NCBI GenBank assembly: GCA_964036045.1
Contig: OZ038383.1
Location: 66,097,725 to 66,161,724 of the forward strand
Length of the DNA: 64,000 nucleotides
Reading direction: 5' to 3'
Source: Eutreptiella sp. 'Long Island Sound 2002'
Lineage: Eukaryota > Euglenozoa > Euglenophyceae > Eutreptiales > Eutreptiaceae
Made by a program: the position numbers and the translations under genes
Shown: piece by piece, positions 46,128 to 56,675 of the stretch
How positions within the stretch are numbered: the stretch's first letter is position 1
Layout of the letters: every line of letters begins with the position of its first letter
Notes under the pieces: model-generated
The model's input: the letters and a program-made list of their open reading frames with translations, nothing else
Databases searched by the model: none
What the model was told of the DNA's origin: nothing

Positions 46128-46453
46128 TATTATCTTCCTAGGGAACGACGTGTAATGGGCCTGTTGGCGGTGCTGCTTCCAATGACGCCTCTGCAGTAAC
46201 CTCGTATCTTTCCGTCTGATCTGTCCCTTTGTCTTCTCTTGGTCGATTCTCACGTTGTCCAGCTCAACCTCCACCTGCCTCCAATCCGGCTTTAGGTGGT
46301 CCTCGATGTCAGTAACCATTGTCAGGCCAGGATCTGGTGTTTCCTTCTTCTTCTGCCCCTTCTTTTGGTGTTCCAGCCTCCGATCCCGAGGTCCCAGGGT
46401 CATAGTCGATATCTTCCCGTTCCTCGTCTCTTTTTGTGGCGGAGCTTGCCATT

Positions 46454-46692
46454 CTGCGATAAGAAGAAAGCCCGTTTGGCAGAAAACGAAACATTAAAAA
46501 GGGTTAAAAACGTCGACAATAATGCATATGTGACGCGTTTTTAGCGAAAAACGGGTACGGTATGGTTCAGAATTGAGAACTGAAGGGCCACGCAACTGTT
46601 TTTGACTAACAACCTTGCGCGAGGCCTCGCGCAAGAGAGGAGGTGTAATAACCTGTTGTTTCATGCTGTTTGCGCGAGGCCTTGCGCCTCAC
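46454..46692 (-). other. 239-nt intron, GT-AG, with two palindromes
   Basis: Donor ATGCA|GTGAGG at 46692 and acceptor TTCTTCTTATCGCAG|A at 46454 join LESM-Q to MASSATKRDEE in phase, which argues that the two halves are one gene. The acceptor one base before an ATG would equally suit a trans-splice site if they are two genes. Contains palindromes 46615-46634 and 46670-46689. Confidence 0.6.
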
Positions 46693-48676
46693 TGCATGCT
46701 CTCCAATCTTCTTCGAACGTTTCGCATCGTTTCAGCCTCTCTCTGCTCCTCCAACACACTGCGTTGGGGGATCAGCTCGGACAATTTTCTCTTAAAACCA
46801 GCCTTGAGCGGCCCCTGCTGCGTCAGCATCAACAACACAGACGCAAGGACTTGTTTGTAGTGGGTAGACCCCTTTGGAATTAGAAGGGACGGTGGAAAGT
46901 TGGGTACACCCCTGCGCGGCCAATGTGCCTGGATTGTACAAGTAGGCTCCGCACACCACCTAACCCAAGGTATACATACCCGCTCTGCGTTCAAGTAAGC
47001 AGTTAACCGCTGACGCACGGAATTGACAAACGGATTGGGCATTTTGCAGACGTTCACCCTGTGACCTTCTTTCCGGATACCGATGAGATGGTACAGATTG
47101 TCAACATCTTCAATGGTCACTGCACCTCACCTTTGGCCTTTCCTTGTCACAACGCCCGAGAGCAAACTTTCACAAAGCTCCTTCGGCAAAGGCCTGTCCA
47201 GGCATGGCTGTGTGCCATGCAGTGTGGCACAATAACGCAGTTGCAACAGTGCGTTCGTACTTTAAAAGTGTGTCCCCGATGTTCAAACGGTCTAAAAGAC
47301 ACATAACGATGTGCAATCCCTCGGAAGCAAAAATGGCCGTGTTGGCCCTCTCCCCAGCCCAATTGCACTGCCTAATGAGGTGTCCTAGGTATAGTAACAT
47401 AGCACAGTATTGTGTTAACAGAACCTGCATGTCCTTACACACAGCGTACCGGAGGCGACTTCGCCGATTTGCTGGACGTGCCAGCCCAAGGGAATGACAT
47501 TTTCTGTTAAGGCGCCGTATTCGGGGGCCCATACCAAACCGCAGTGCACCAATAGGTATATCCATTGTGATTAGCTTGGGAAAACAGGGGACTGTGTCAC
47601 CGCTGGGCAGCAAACCTTTACGGAAGAAAGTCACAATCGGCCAAAATGAGCGCAATGTTTGTGTAACGCAATATTTGTACGCGTGCCAGAAACCATATAA
47701 TATAGGGTGTGAACGCAAAAAAAGCCGGACATTCCAACCTGTTGTTTTTTCACCATACATCATCTTACCAATGTGGTAATGGATGTTTTCATCACATAAA
47801 ACAGGGACAACTGGTCGAGTGTACTGTGCCAAGTTCCTAGTGAATTGCAGTAGGTTAAGAAGCGATACGTTGCCGCTTACCTTTTTTTTGCTTAGACAAA
47901 GGGGTCGCCAACGTGGTCTCTTGGCAGGCGCAGGGCAAAAATCTGTCAAGCGGTGCCCTAATGTTTCTCACAACAGGCCGCGTGCTTGCAAATCCTAGAT
48001 CGCGCAGGATACGTGCAAACGTTCCCTCGGTGTTCCCCAGCATGCGTGCAACAACAGGAACACGCCGTTCAAGCTCTTCCAGGCTAGGATGACCTTGCCA
48101 GTAGCGCGGTGCATCCCGCAGTAGCAAAACAGCCAACGCTGTTGCGTTAAGGCTTTTGTCGTTCTTGTCAGGGTTTGTGGTAAACTGTTTGTTGTACCAG
48201 TTGTTAATCCATAACACAACCCACTGGTGGTGTATTTTGTTCCATGTAGTGTGTAACCTGACTGCGGCCTTTTCCTTCACTGAAGGTGCGCTATATCGCG
48301 CCAGACCTGACCTTGCTAAAATGCGACGCTGCGCCCTACTTCCCTCTATCGCAACAACTGACTTTGGTTTTCCCTGGTATGGAGCTGCGCGGTGGCGCAT
48401 CAACAAATAAAGGCGCCAGGCCTCCTCTATCAAAACACCAACCCATCTCTTGCCCTCTGCCGCAATCGCCTTTTCAACGCTGCAACGTGTCCGTTCCTTT
48501 TTGCGCAGACGCAGAAAAAACACAAACAACAATCGCGCGCCCTCGTCCCCCTGTTTTAGCCCTTCCCACAGTTCTTCTGCCCTGTGATGCGGTGGTTCCT
48601 CTGAGCAGATATGGCAAAAAACTCCAGATGCTGCGGCCACTGTCTTCTTAAGGTCCACCTCCTTTCGCAGGGGCAT

Positions 48677-49460
48677 TGTTGCTGTGGAAAATAATTGCGT
48701 AACTATATCTGCGTAAAAATCGCTGTTTGAAAAACTTTCTTGCTTTGAAACATCAAACTGTCACACAGTTTTCGCGCGACCCATTATTCAATGATTCGCT
48801 TGTCGCATGCACCATTTTCGGTTTACTGTAACTGTCTGGTGGTCCCACATTTGACTAGTTAATCCGAATTGTGGTACCCAGTTGCGGCGCGCTACCATCG
48901 CTGTTGGGCAGTGAACCCAGCGGTGACCACAGTATGAAAACTGGAGATGCCGGCGGGACCTGTATGGCCGCCCATGCAGCAGCGCCGCATCAAGGAAATG
49001 CACATGCTGTGTAGTTGGTGGATCTGTTCCATTTTTGGTTTCTATGAGCGCTTATGACATCCATTGCGCGAGGCCTCGCGCAATGATCACCAAAAGTTTA
49101 ATGTTTCTCATGCGCCTTTTCATGCGCGAGGCCTCGCGCTTGAAACTACTCCTTGTTTCGGAACATTTATACTTTTCAAGTTTCTTGGGTACACCACTGT
49201 TCAACTTTATTGGTTAATACATCCATCTCTGTCACGCAATCTTGATAATGGTACTAAGTTACGTGTATAAATACAACAGGTTTCTCATTTCCGACAACCT
49301 GCCTAATGCGTTGTGCTGTAGTTCATTAATCTGACACAAATGAACGTCTTTGCGCGAGGCCTCGCGCAAAGAATGGTGACGAAACAATAATTTTCCCTGT
49401 CTCGCCCATGCACCTATGATTTTAGCAGCTGTTTTTCCCCAAAATTCAAAAAGTCGACAA
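48677..49460 (-). other. 5' flank with a possible upstream exon
   Basis: On the minus strand 49003-48788 (open from about 49030) reads LQFSYCGHRWVHCPTAMVARRN and VPQFGLTSQMWDHQTVTVN, which looks like real protein and may be an upstream exon or part of a neighbouring gene. Three palindromes lie further out at 49064, 49124 and 49350. Confidence 0.35.
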
Positions 49461-49850
49461 AAAGGGGTTTTTCGCGAGAAATGACCTATTTTTTTGGTTT
49501 CCACGGCCCCAAAATAGGGGGGGGGGGTCCTCCTACCCGAATTTTGTCCAAAAATATCAAAAACCCTGAAATTTGGCCTATTTTGGGGTATTTTTGCCTG
49601 CTCTGGGCTGGTCCTGCAGAACAGTGCTGCACACCAGTGTACCTGCCTATAGAGGATTTTCGACAGAAATTCCAATTTTCTTTGGATTCTCTGGCCCCAA
49701 AATAGGGATGGGGGGGTTCCTCCCACCCGAGCTTTCTCCCAAACCATCAAAAACCCTGGAACTCGGCCTATTTTGGAGTATTTTTGTCTGCTCTGGGGTG
49801 GTGCAGCAGAACAATGCTGCACACCAGTGTACCTGTATAGTATAGTATAG
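49461..49850. repeat. tandem repeat, about 189-bp unit, two copies
   Basis: Units share GGCCCCAAAATAGGG, a G run, CCAAA(A/C)ATCAAAAACCCTG, GGCCTATTTTGG and TGCTGCACACCAGTGTACCTG. Copies start near 49470 and 49660. Confidence 0.8.
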
Positions 49851-50164
49851 GCACGAAAAAACCATGAAAATAGGTTTTGTACCCAAAAAGACCAAAAGTA
49901 ATCTTTTGTTTTAATTATACACCCCCCAAATAGCAGGGGGAGGTGTTCCTCCTACCCCATTGTTCCCCCAAAATAACAACCTAAGCCTCAAACATGTGTT
50001 TGTACGGTGATAGGCACGCAAAGACCTACCTATGAACCATATGGATATTGGACCACAAACGGTGCAAAATAGGGCCAAAAACACCTCAAATGTCCATCGC
50101 TCATCCCATTCTTATGCACATACTATCATATTTTATGTAGTTCTTTGGTGTATTTCGCTTTTTT
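49851..50164. other. flank with a dispersed duplicate
   Basis: The segment 50029-50140 (ACCTATGAACCATATGG...ATCATATTTTATGTAG) recurs at 50857-50965 and partly at 51044-51070 and 50715-50775. No gene. Confidence 0.6.
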
Positions 50165-50725
50165 GCAACGAGCACCCTCCAATCGGGAGGGGGGGTGGTT
50201 CAGCTGCTTGTTTCAGGCTAAAAAAAAACAACAATTTTTGATAAAAAAAATGGCTATTTTTCGCCGATTTTGTTGAAAAATGGCAGATTTTGGGGCATAA
50301 GAATGCTGTAAATTGTGTTTGGGCAATCCGTGTGTCCATACAGCATGCTTTTTTGCATCCAGCACCCTCAAAATGGGGGGGGGGCTCTGCAACTGCCTGT
50401 TTGAGGCGGAAAAAAACCCAATTTTTGACCAAGAAACGGCCATTTTTGGCAGTTTTTCCATGAAAAATGGCAAATTTTGGTGCATACAGATGCGGTAGAT
50501 TGTGCTTTCGTAGTCCGTGTGTGCATACAACTTGCTTTTTTGCATCCAGCACCCTCAAAATAGGGGGGGGGGATCCTTCAACTGCTTGTACGAAGCCAAA
50601 AAAAATCAATATGTGACCAGAAAAGGGCCATTTGTGGCCGTTTTTTTCGTGAAAAACGGCAAATTTTGGTGCGTACGGATGCTGTAAATTGTGTTTGCGT
50701 GATCTGTGTGTCCCTACAACCTCAA
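50165..50725. repeat. tandem repeat, about 188-bp unit, three copies
   Basis: Each unit has 'CAGCACCCTC(C/A)AAT', a G run, 'CAACTGC(T/C)TGT', an A run, 'GGCCATTTTTGGC', a run of Ts, 'ATGAAAAATGGCAAATTTTGG' and 'GCATAC'. The same family forms the array at 57455-58094. Confidence 0.85.
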
Positions 50726-51737
50726 ATCTTCATCGTTCATCCCATTCTTATGCACATACTATCATATTATATGTAGCACCTATCATACAAATGCTTACAA
50801 TAACAACCTAAGCCCCAAACATGTGTGTGTACGGTGATAGGCACGCAAAAGCCTACCTATGAACCATATGGAAATGGTCCACAAACGGTGCAAAATAGGG
50901 CCAAAAACACCTCAAATGTTCATTGTTCATCCCATTCTTATGCACATAGTATCATATTTTATGTAGTTCTTATCATTCAAATGCATACAATACCAACCCA
51001 AGCCCCAAACATGTGTGTGGACTGTGATAGGTGATCAAAACCCTACCTATGAACCATATGGATATTGGGCCCCATGGTGCATGAGAAAGGGATGAATAGC
51101 CTAGAATAAAGGCAAAACATCGCTTGTCATGTAGGCTTGTACCAATGGTGATGACAATTTGTTCATATATCACCTCTATACCACCTCTTCCAGCCCTGTA
51201 AGGCCCTCTACATGGCCTCCATAGACCCTAAAACCATGAAAAAAAGTGGTGTTTGGCTAGAAAAGTGTGAATTTCTCAAAATCTGTGCCTGCCAATCTGG
51301 ATTTTTTTAGGTAAGCAGCTAGGTATTGATCTCGGGGACACGCTCATGCCTTTATTTTGCTTCCAACTGCGAAAAAAAGTGGACTTTTTGGCGATTTTCT
51401 ATTGCGCACGGCGGTCGGGAATCTGAAACTCGCGTACGCGGCAGTTGTTGACAGTTGATCTGCGGCTCCAGCTCCAGCGACAGCATAATTTTGTTAAAAT
51501 TTTGAGAAAACACAAAAACAACAGTACTACCGTGTACAGTTTGATATCGCCGCTCTGAAAATGCTTGACTTTGAATTTTGGGAAAAAACAGCTGCTAAAA
51601 TCATAGGTGGGGACATGTCATTCTTATAAAAATATTTATTTCGCCATACGCGTTCGCGACGGTCTAGAAATATCCATCAAAACAAACTATTACTTGCTGC
51701 CTTTGGAGACCTGTCATTTTCCTACCTTTTCTGTTGT
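50726..51737. other. unassigned DNA
   Basis: Includes the second copy of the 50029-50140 duplicate (50857-50965). The remainder shows no gene, RNA or array. The 27-bp inverted repeat ends it. Confidence 0.45.
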
Positions 51738-51764
51738 TTTTGACCATGCAACTTGAGCCGCCTA
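51738..51764 (-). repeat. 27-bp inverted repeat, right
   Basis: Exact reverse complement of 43175-43201. T-depleted DNA begins just outside it, as it does outside the left copy. Confidence 0.8.
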
Positions 51765-51989
51765 AACCAACCGGTGCACCGAGAGCGACTGGACCGGATG
51801 AGGCGCGGTGCACCAACGGGGGGCCACGAGGCACGCCAGAGAGGCACGCTGCCGGCCACATCGTAGGCACACGGACAGGTGACAAGCAACAACGGCCACC
51901 GGGTGCCGCAGACCCGGGCAGCGCGCACAACCCGTAACGAACCACGGCACAGAAACAGGTGCCAGGCAACACCCAACCCACACACCACA
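51765..51989. other. lead-in to satellite
   Basis: GC-rich, T-poor sequence without repeats, between the inverted repeat and the CA-rich satellite. Confidence 0.5.
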
Positions 51990-54660
51990 AACCCCAGCCA
52001 ACAATGGCGGGGTACAGGCAGAAGGCGCACACCGACACACACATCCCAACACCCCAGCCAGCGGTGGCGGGGCGCAGCGGAAACCGGAGCCCAAGCGCAC
52101 ACACCCACAACGCACATCCCAGCCAGGAGTGGCGGGGTACAAGTGGAGCGCGCACACAAACACACGCACACCTCAACACCCCAGCCAGGAATGGCGCGAC
52201 GCAGCCGAAATCCCAGCCCAAGCACACACACCCACACCAAACACCCCAGCCAGGATTTGCTGGGCACACGCGGAGCGCGCACACAAACACACACACACCC
52301 CAACAGCCCAGCCAGGAATGGCGGGGTAGAGGCAGAGGGTGCACACCAACACACACACCCCAACACCCCAGCCAGCAGTGGCGGGGCGCAGCCAAAACCG
52401 GAGCCCAAGCACACACAACCACAGCGCGCAGCCCAGCAAGGATTGGCGGGGTACAAGAGGAGCGCCCACAGAAACACACACACACCCCAACATCCCAGCC
52501 AGGAATGGCAGGACGCAGCCGAAACCCGAGCCCAAACACACAGACCCACACGGCACACCCAAGCCAGGATTGGCGGGGTACAGGAGGAGCGTGCACACAA
52601 ACACGGACACACCCCAACACCCCAGCCAGGAATGGCGGGGTATAGGCAGAGGGTGCACACCAACACACATACCCCAACACCCCAGCCAGGAGTGGCGGGG
52701 CGCAGCCATAACCAGAGCCCAAGCACACACACCCCCACTGCGCACCCCAGCCAGGATTTGCGGGGTACAAGCGGAGCGCGCACACAAACACAGACACACA
52801 CCCCAACACCCCAGCCAGGCATGGCGGGGCGCAGCCGAAACCCGAGCCAAAGCACACACACCCCCATCGCAGACCCCAGCCAGGATTGGCGGGGTACAGG
52901 AGGAGCACACACACGAAAACACACAACCCAACACCCCAGCCAGGAATGGCGGGGTATAGGCAGAGGGTGCACACCAACACACACACCCCAACACCCCAGC
53001 CAGGAGTGGCGGGGCGCAGCCGAAACCCGAGCCCAAGCACACACATCCCCACTGCGCACCCCAGCCAGGATTTGCGGGGTACAAGCAGAGCGCGCACACA
53101 AACACAGACACACACCCCAATACCCCAGCCAGGCATGGCGGGGCGCAGCCGAAACCCGAGCTCAAGCACACACACCCACATTGCAGACCCGAGCCAGGAT
53201 TGGCGGGGTAGAGGAGTAGCACACACACCAAAACACACAACTCAACACCCCAGCCAGGAATGGCGGGCCGCAGCCGAAACCCGTGCCCAAGCACACACAG
53301 CCACACCGCACACCCCCAGCCAGGATTGGCAGGGTACAGGAGGAGCACACACACCAAAGCACACAACCCAACACCCCAGCCAAGAGTGGCGGGGTGCAGC
53401 CAAAACCCGAGCCCAAGCACACACACCCACACCGCACACCCAGCGTGGATTGGTGGGGTACAGGCGGGGCACGCACACAAACACACACACACCCCAACAC
53501 CCCAGCCAGGAATGGCGGGGCGCAGCCGAAACCCGAGCTCAAGCACACACACGCCCACACCGCACAACCCAGCCAGGATTGGCGGGCTACAGGAGGAGCG
53601 CACACACCAAAACACGCACCCCAACACCCCAACCAGGAATGGCGCGTCACAGCAGAAACCCGAGCCCAAGCACACACAGCCACACCGCACACCCCAGCCA
53701 GAATTGGCGGGGTATAGGCGGAGCGCGCACACAAACACACAACCCAACAACCTGGCCAAGAATGGCGGGGCGCAGCCGAAACCCGAGCCCAAGCACACAC
53801 ACCCACACGGCACACCCGAGCCAGGATTGGTGGGGTACAGGCGGAGCGCGCACACCAAAACACACAGTCAAACACCCCAGCCAGGATTGGCGGGGCGCAG
53901 CCGAAACCCGAGCCCAAGCACACACACCCGGGCCACACACCGCGGCCAGAATTGGCGGGGCATAGACTGAGCGCAGACACCAAAACACACAACCCAACAC
54001 CCCAGCCAGAAATGGCGGGGCGCAGCCGAAACCCGAACCTAAGCACACACACCCACACCGCACAGCAAAGCCAGGAATGGCAGCGTACAGGCGGAGCGCG
54101 CACACAAATTCACACGCCCCAAAACCCCAGCCAGGAATGGCGGGCTGCAGCCGCAACCCGAGCCCAAGCACACAAACCCACATTGCACACCCAGCTAGGA
54201 TAGGCGGGGTACAGGCAGAGCGCACACACCAAAACACACAGCCCAACACCCCAGCCAGGAATGGCGGGGCGCAGCATAAACCCCAGCCCAAGCACACACA
54301 GCCACACTGCACAACCCAGCCAGGATTGACGGGGTCCAGACGGAGCGCACACACCAAAGCACACAACCCCAAACTCCAGCCAGGAATGGCGTGGCGCAGC
54401 TGAAGCCCGAACCCAAGCACACACACCCACACCGCACACCCGAGCCAGGCAGGGCGGGGTACAGGCGGAGCGCTTACACAAACTCACACGCCCCAAACCC
54501 CCAGCAAGGAGTGGCGGACTGCAAGCCAAAACCGGAGCCCAACCGCACACGCCAGAAGCCCCAGCCAGAAACAACGGGGCGAAATTAAAAACCAGACCCA
54601 AGCACACACACCCTAGACCCCAGCCAGGATTGGCGGGGTTACGGCGAAATCAAAATCCAA
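51990..54660. repeat. CA-rich dimeric satellite
   Basis: Alternating monomers of about 61 bp (CCAGCCAGGATTGGCGGGGT, ACAGGCGGAGCGCGCACACA, then CA repeats) and about 65 bp (AGGAATGGCGGGGCGCAGCC, GAAACCCGAGCCCAAGCACA, then CA repeats), giving a dimer near 125 bp, about 21 dimers. A third variant has TATAGGCAGAGGGTGCACAC. The plus strand is T-poor, so long open frames in several phases on both strands are by-products. Confidence 0.9.
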
Positions 54661-54814
54661 ACACAAGCACCCACAACAGTAGGACACCCAGTGTCCATAG
54701 CCCGGGCATTAAGGCAGGCCGCGCCATGCAGGTGACCCGGCCAAATGAGGTCCGGAGACTGGGGGTAAGGCTTTATAGTGATTTCAACACTGTGTGTTTG
54801 TTGTGACTCTCCTG
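54661..54814. other. junction sequence
   Basis: Short unique stretch between the satellite and the intron-like repeat. Nothing recognised. Confidence 0.4.
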
Positions 54815-55557
54815 CTGCTTGCTGCTGGTGTAAGGCTTCCTGCTGCTTGTTTTTGATGAGGAAAATATTTTATTGCTGAAATACAACCAATCCAGGATAT
54901 CCCAAGCCAGAGATAAGCAAGTAGAAGATGAACAGGATCAAAGCATGAAGGGCTGCAGTCACAAAGAGTTAGATAAAAAAAACTATCAACAATAGACCAC
55001 AGCAATTAGCATACATTGCAACTCAGGATGAAGTATTTTACATGTTTGAGAAAAACTGATTGGAAAACTGCCCCAAGGGCTCACTCTCATCCACAGTGCC
55101 ATCTTGAGATGTGCACTCCTTGTTTTTCGGTCCCATAGGTGCTGAGGTGGCATGGCATGTGGCGATGAGGTCACTGCCATGTCACATGGGATATTCCTAC
55201 TTAGCTAGGCTGACTGGGTATTGAACCCAGGACCTCTCAAAAAGAGGTGCCCCAGCCCCCTAGGGTGCATACCACTAGGATAGCTAAGAATTCATGAGAA
55301 CACATAGATAAATTCATAGGCTCTGCCTTCAGTATATCAGTGCTTCAGCAACCCAGGAAAAGATGTTTTAGTGCCTATAGCTTGGGGATAAAGGGGTCCA
55401 CACCACATCCTAATTTAGTGTTTGGTTCCATAGGTCAAAATGTGTTATCACCACCTTTGGCTTGGGCCAATACTAAGATAGAAATGCCTGTGTGCTTAGA
55501 GCACCTCTAATACAACTAAAGTATACCCTAAAGCATTGGAAAAGCACTTTTTCTTAC
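54815..55557 (-). repeat. intron-like repeat, second copy
   Basis: Matches 26551-27269. On the minus strand it begins GTAAGAAAAAGTGC at 55557, a good 5' splice site; the 3' end lacks the CTTTCTGGCAG acceptor found at 26491. No exon is evident on either side, so this copy may simply be a dispersed repeat. Confidence 0.75.
55200..55288 (-). repeat. tRNA-like SINE segment
   Basis: On the minus strand: acceptor-like arms CTTAGCTA and TAGCTAAG are exact complements; A-box-like TAGCTATCCTAGTGG; a long variable-arm hairpin ACCTCT/AGAGGT; T arm CTGGG-TTCAATA-CCCAG with a B box GGTTCAATACCC. This is a near-complete class II tRNA fold embedded in a dispersed repeat, best explained as the tRNA-derived head of a SINE. 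A functional tRNA is unlikely because the anticodon stem does not pair well. Confidence 0.6.
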
Positions 55558-56675
55558 TCCCCCCTTGTGCAGTGGTTGTCACCACTGTCGCACGTTCACG
55601 AAAAAGGGATTTTTTCTTGGCCTTTCCTTGGTTTCCACATCTACTTTAAAATACCTATAGCTTCCCTAACACTGGAAAAGAGGGATTTACCTTGGCCAGC
55701 AACTCTTGCTGCATTGTTGATGACAATCTCCAACAGAAAGCTCAGCGCTCTTGGCACTGCCGGGGTTCCTGTGGCTTGGTTGGGTTAGAGTAGGGCATGC
55801 CAAGACCATATGCATGTGCATCCCTGCCCCCAAGCTGCAGCGTAACACAACCCAACGCAAGACTCTCATAGAACGCTCGACCCAAGTCTAATGGAACCTG
55901 TTAGAGACACCTGTCCTGGCACTGGGGCAAGGGTGCGCTCATTTAATTAGAATTGCCCCTTGGAGAAGTCTTGATTCTGGTTCAGTCTCCTGCTGCTGCT
56001 TTTGGGCCAGAACAGCGGCCTACTCAACGAGGCTTTGCGAGGAGGTCTGTACAACAGAGGAATGGGAGAATGAGGGACGAATCCACGCAAGCGCGAAGCG
56101 ACAACACCTAAATCTGTCAAATGACGGCCTAGAATGTTTCTGAAGGCACAAACCTGGGCAGAATCCAATTGTGCATCAGATGCACATTTTTATAAAATTT
56201 GTAGTCTTCTCTTGATTTTTTAAATCAAGAAATTCCTACGCAGAAAAAGGCGGCACGCAGGAGCGGCTCCTAGCGAAGCGCCGGAAAAAAAAGAAATAAT
56301 GAGATTATAAACGTATGTCTCACGTAGACAGGAAAATGACGAGACACACATAAATAGATGTGATTAAAGATTTGGCCCACATTGCCAGAATCAACCAAAG
56401 ATCCAGAATTCGAAAAAATAAGAATATGACTTCAATGAATCAGGTATAAACTGCAGGTGTGCTCGTTCTGTTTGCCCGACGCACAGTGCTCGCCATGTGT
56501 CGTCGTTTTGGAGCCTGATAGCACGATAGAACACGATAGAGGGATAGATTAGAAAGATTGCAGATGATTAGCGGTAAGATCAGGGTGATTAGACATACAC
56601 ACAAGTGCATAGCGACGTTTTTCGCTTGCGCCTCATTTTTCTCCTCACCTTGCTTCCCTCTCCAGCGGTGAGTAA
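55558..56675. other. unassigned DNA
   Basis: No gene supported. From about 56630 there is a pyrimidine run ending CTCTCCAG and then GGTGAGTAAGG, immediately before the putative structured RNA. Confidence 0.4.

Larger units (their letters stand above)
43673..48676 (-). pseudogene. multi-exon gene of a dinoflagellate-type multicopy family, with frame breaks
   Basis: The 5' part (48676-47855) starts MPLRKEVDLKKTV, has a CHIC...HH cluster, then HHQWVVLWINNWYNKQFTTNPDKNDKSLNATA and later VPVLCDENIHYHIGKMMYG and WHAYKYCVTQTLRSFWPI. I remember close relatives in many copies in Symbiodiniaceae-type genomes, function unknown. A frameshift lies near 47945 and another break near 47170 (a GA-AG intron or indel). 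The 47120-46693 exon splices in frame to 46453 (GT-AG). Further exons: 46453-46128, 46054-45694, 45622 to about 44568, about 44445-43673. The C-terminus is acidic then Lys/Ala-rich (EEEESEEEEEEE; KMQVVPKKK), which suggests a nuclear protein. Single-base phase changes also occur near 46350, 45820, 45250 and 44815. Either the locus is decaying or the assembly has indels; two adjacent genes instead of one is the alternative. Confidence 0.55.
43521..49369. repeat. dispersed palindrome family (10 members)
   Basis: Perfect 20-bp palindrome TTGCGCGAGGCCTCGCGCAA at 43521, 44503, 46615, 49064 and 49350. A 16-bp perfect core is at 49124-49139. Variants lie at 43629-43648, 45641-45659, 46076-46095 and 46670-46689; all keep a pairable stem (46076: GCGCGA/TCGCGC around CGTC; 43631: CGCGAG/CTCGCG around CC; 45641 and 46670 need one G-T pair each on the plus strand). 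At 46614, 49062, 49347 and 43520 the flanking bases differ between copies yet extend the pairing to 22-26 bp. Four or five members lie in introns of the gene at 43673-48676; none lies in its exons. Confidence 0.9.

Noticed and set aside
51664-54607. Long Cys/Trp/Gly-rich frames on the minus strand and His/Pro/Thr-rich frames on the plus strand
   Set aside because: By-products of the CA-rich, T-poor dimeric satellite; overlapping frames in several phases.
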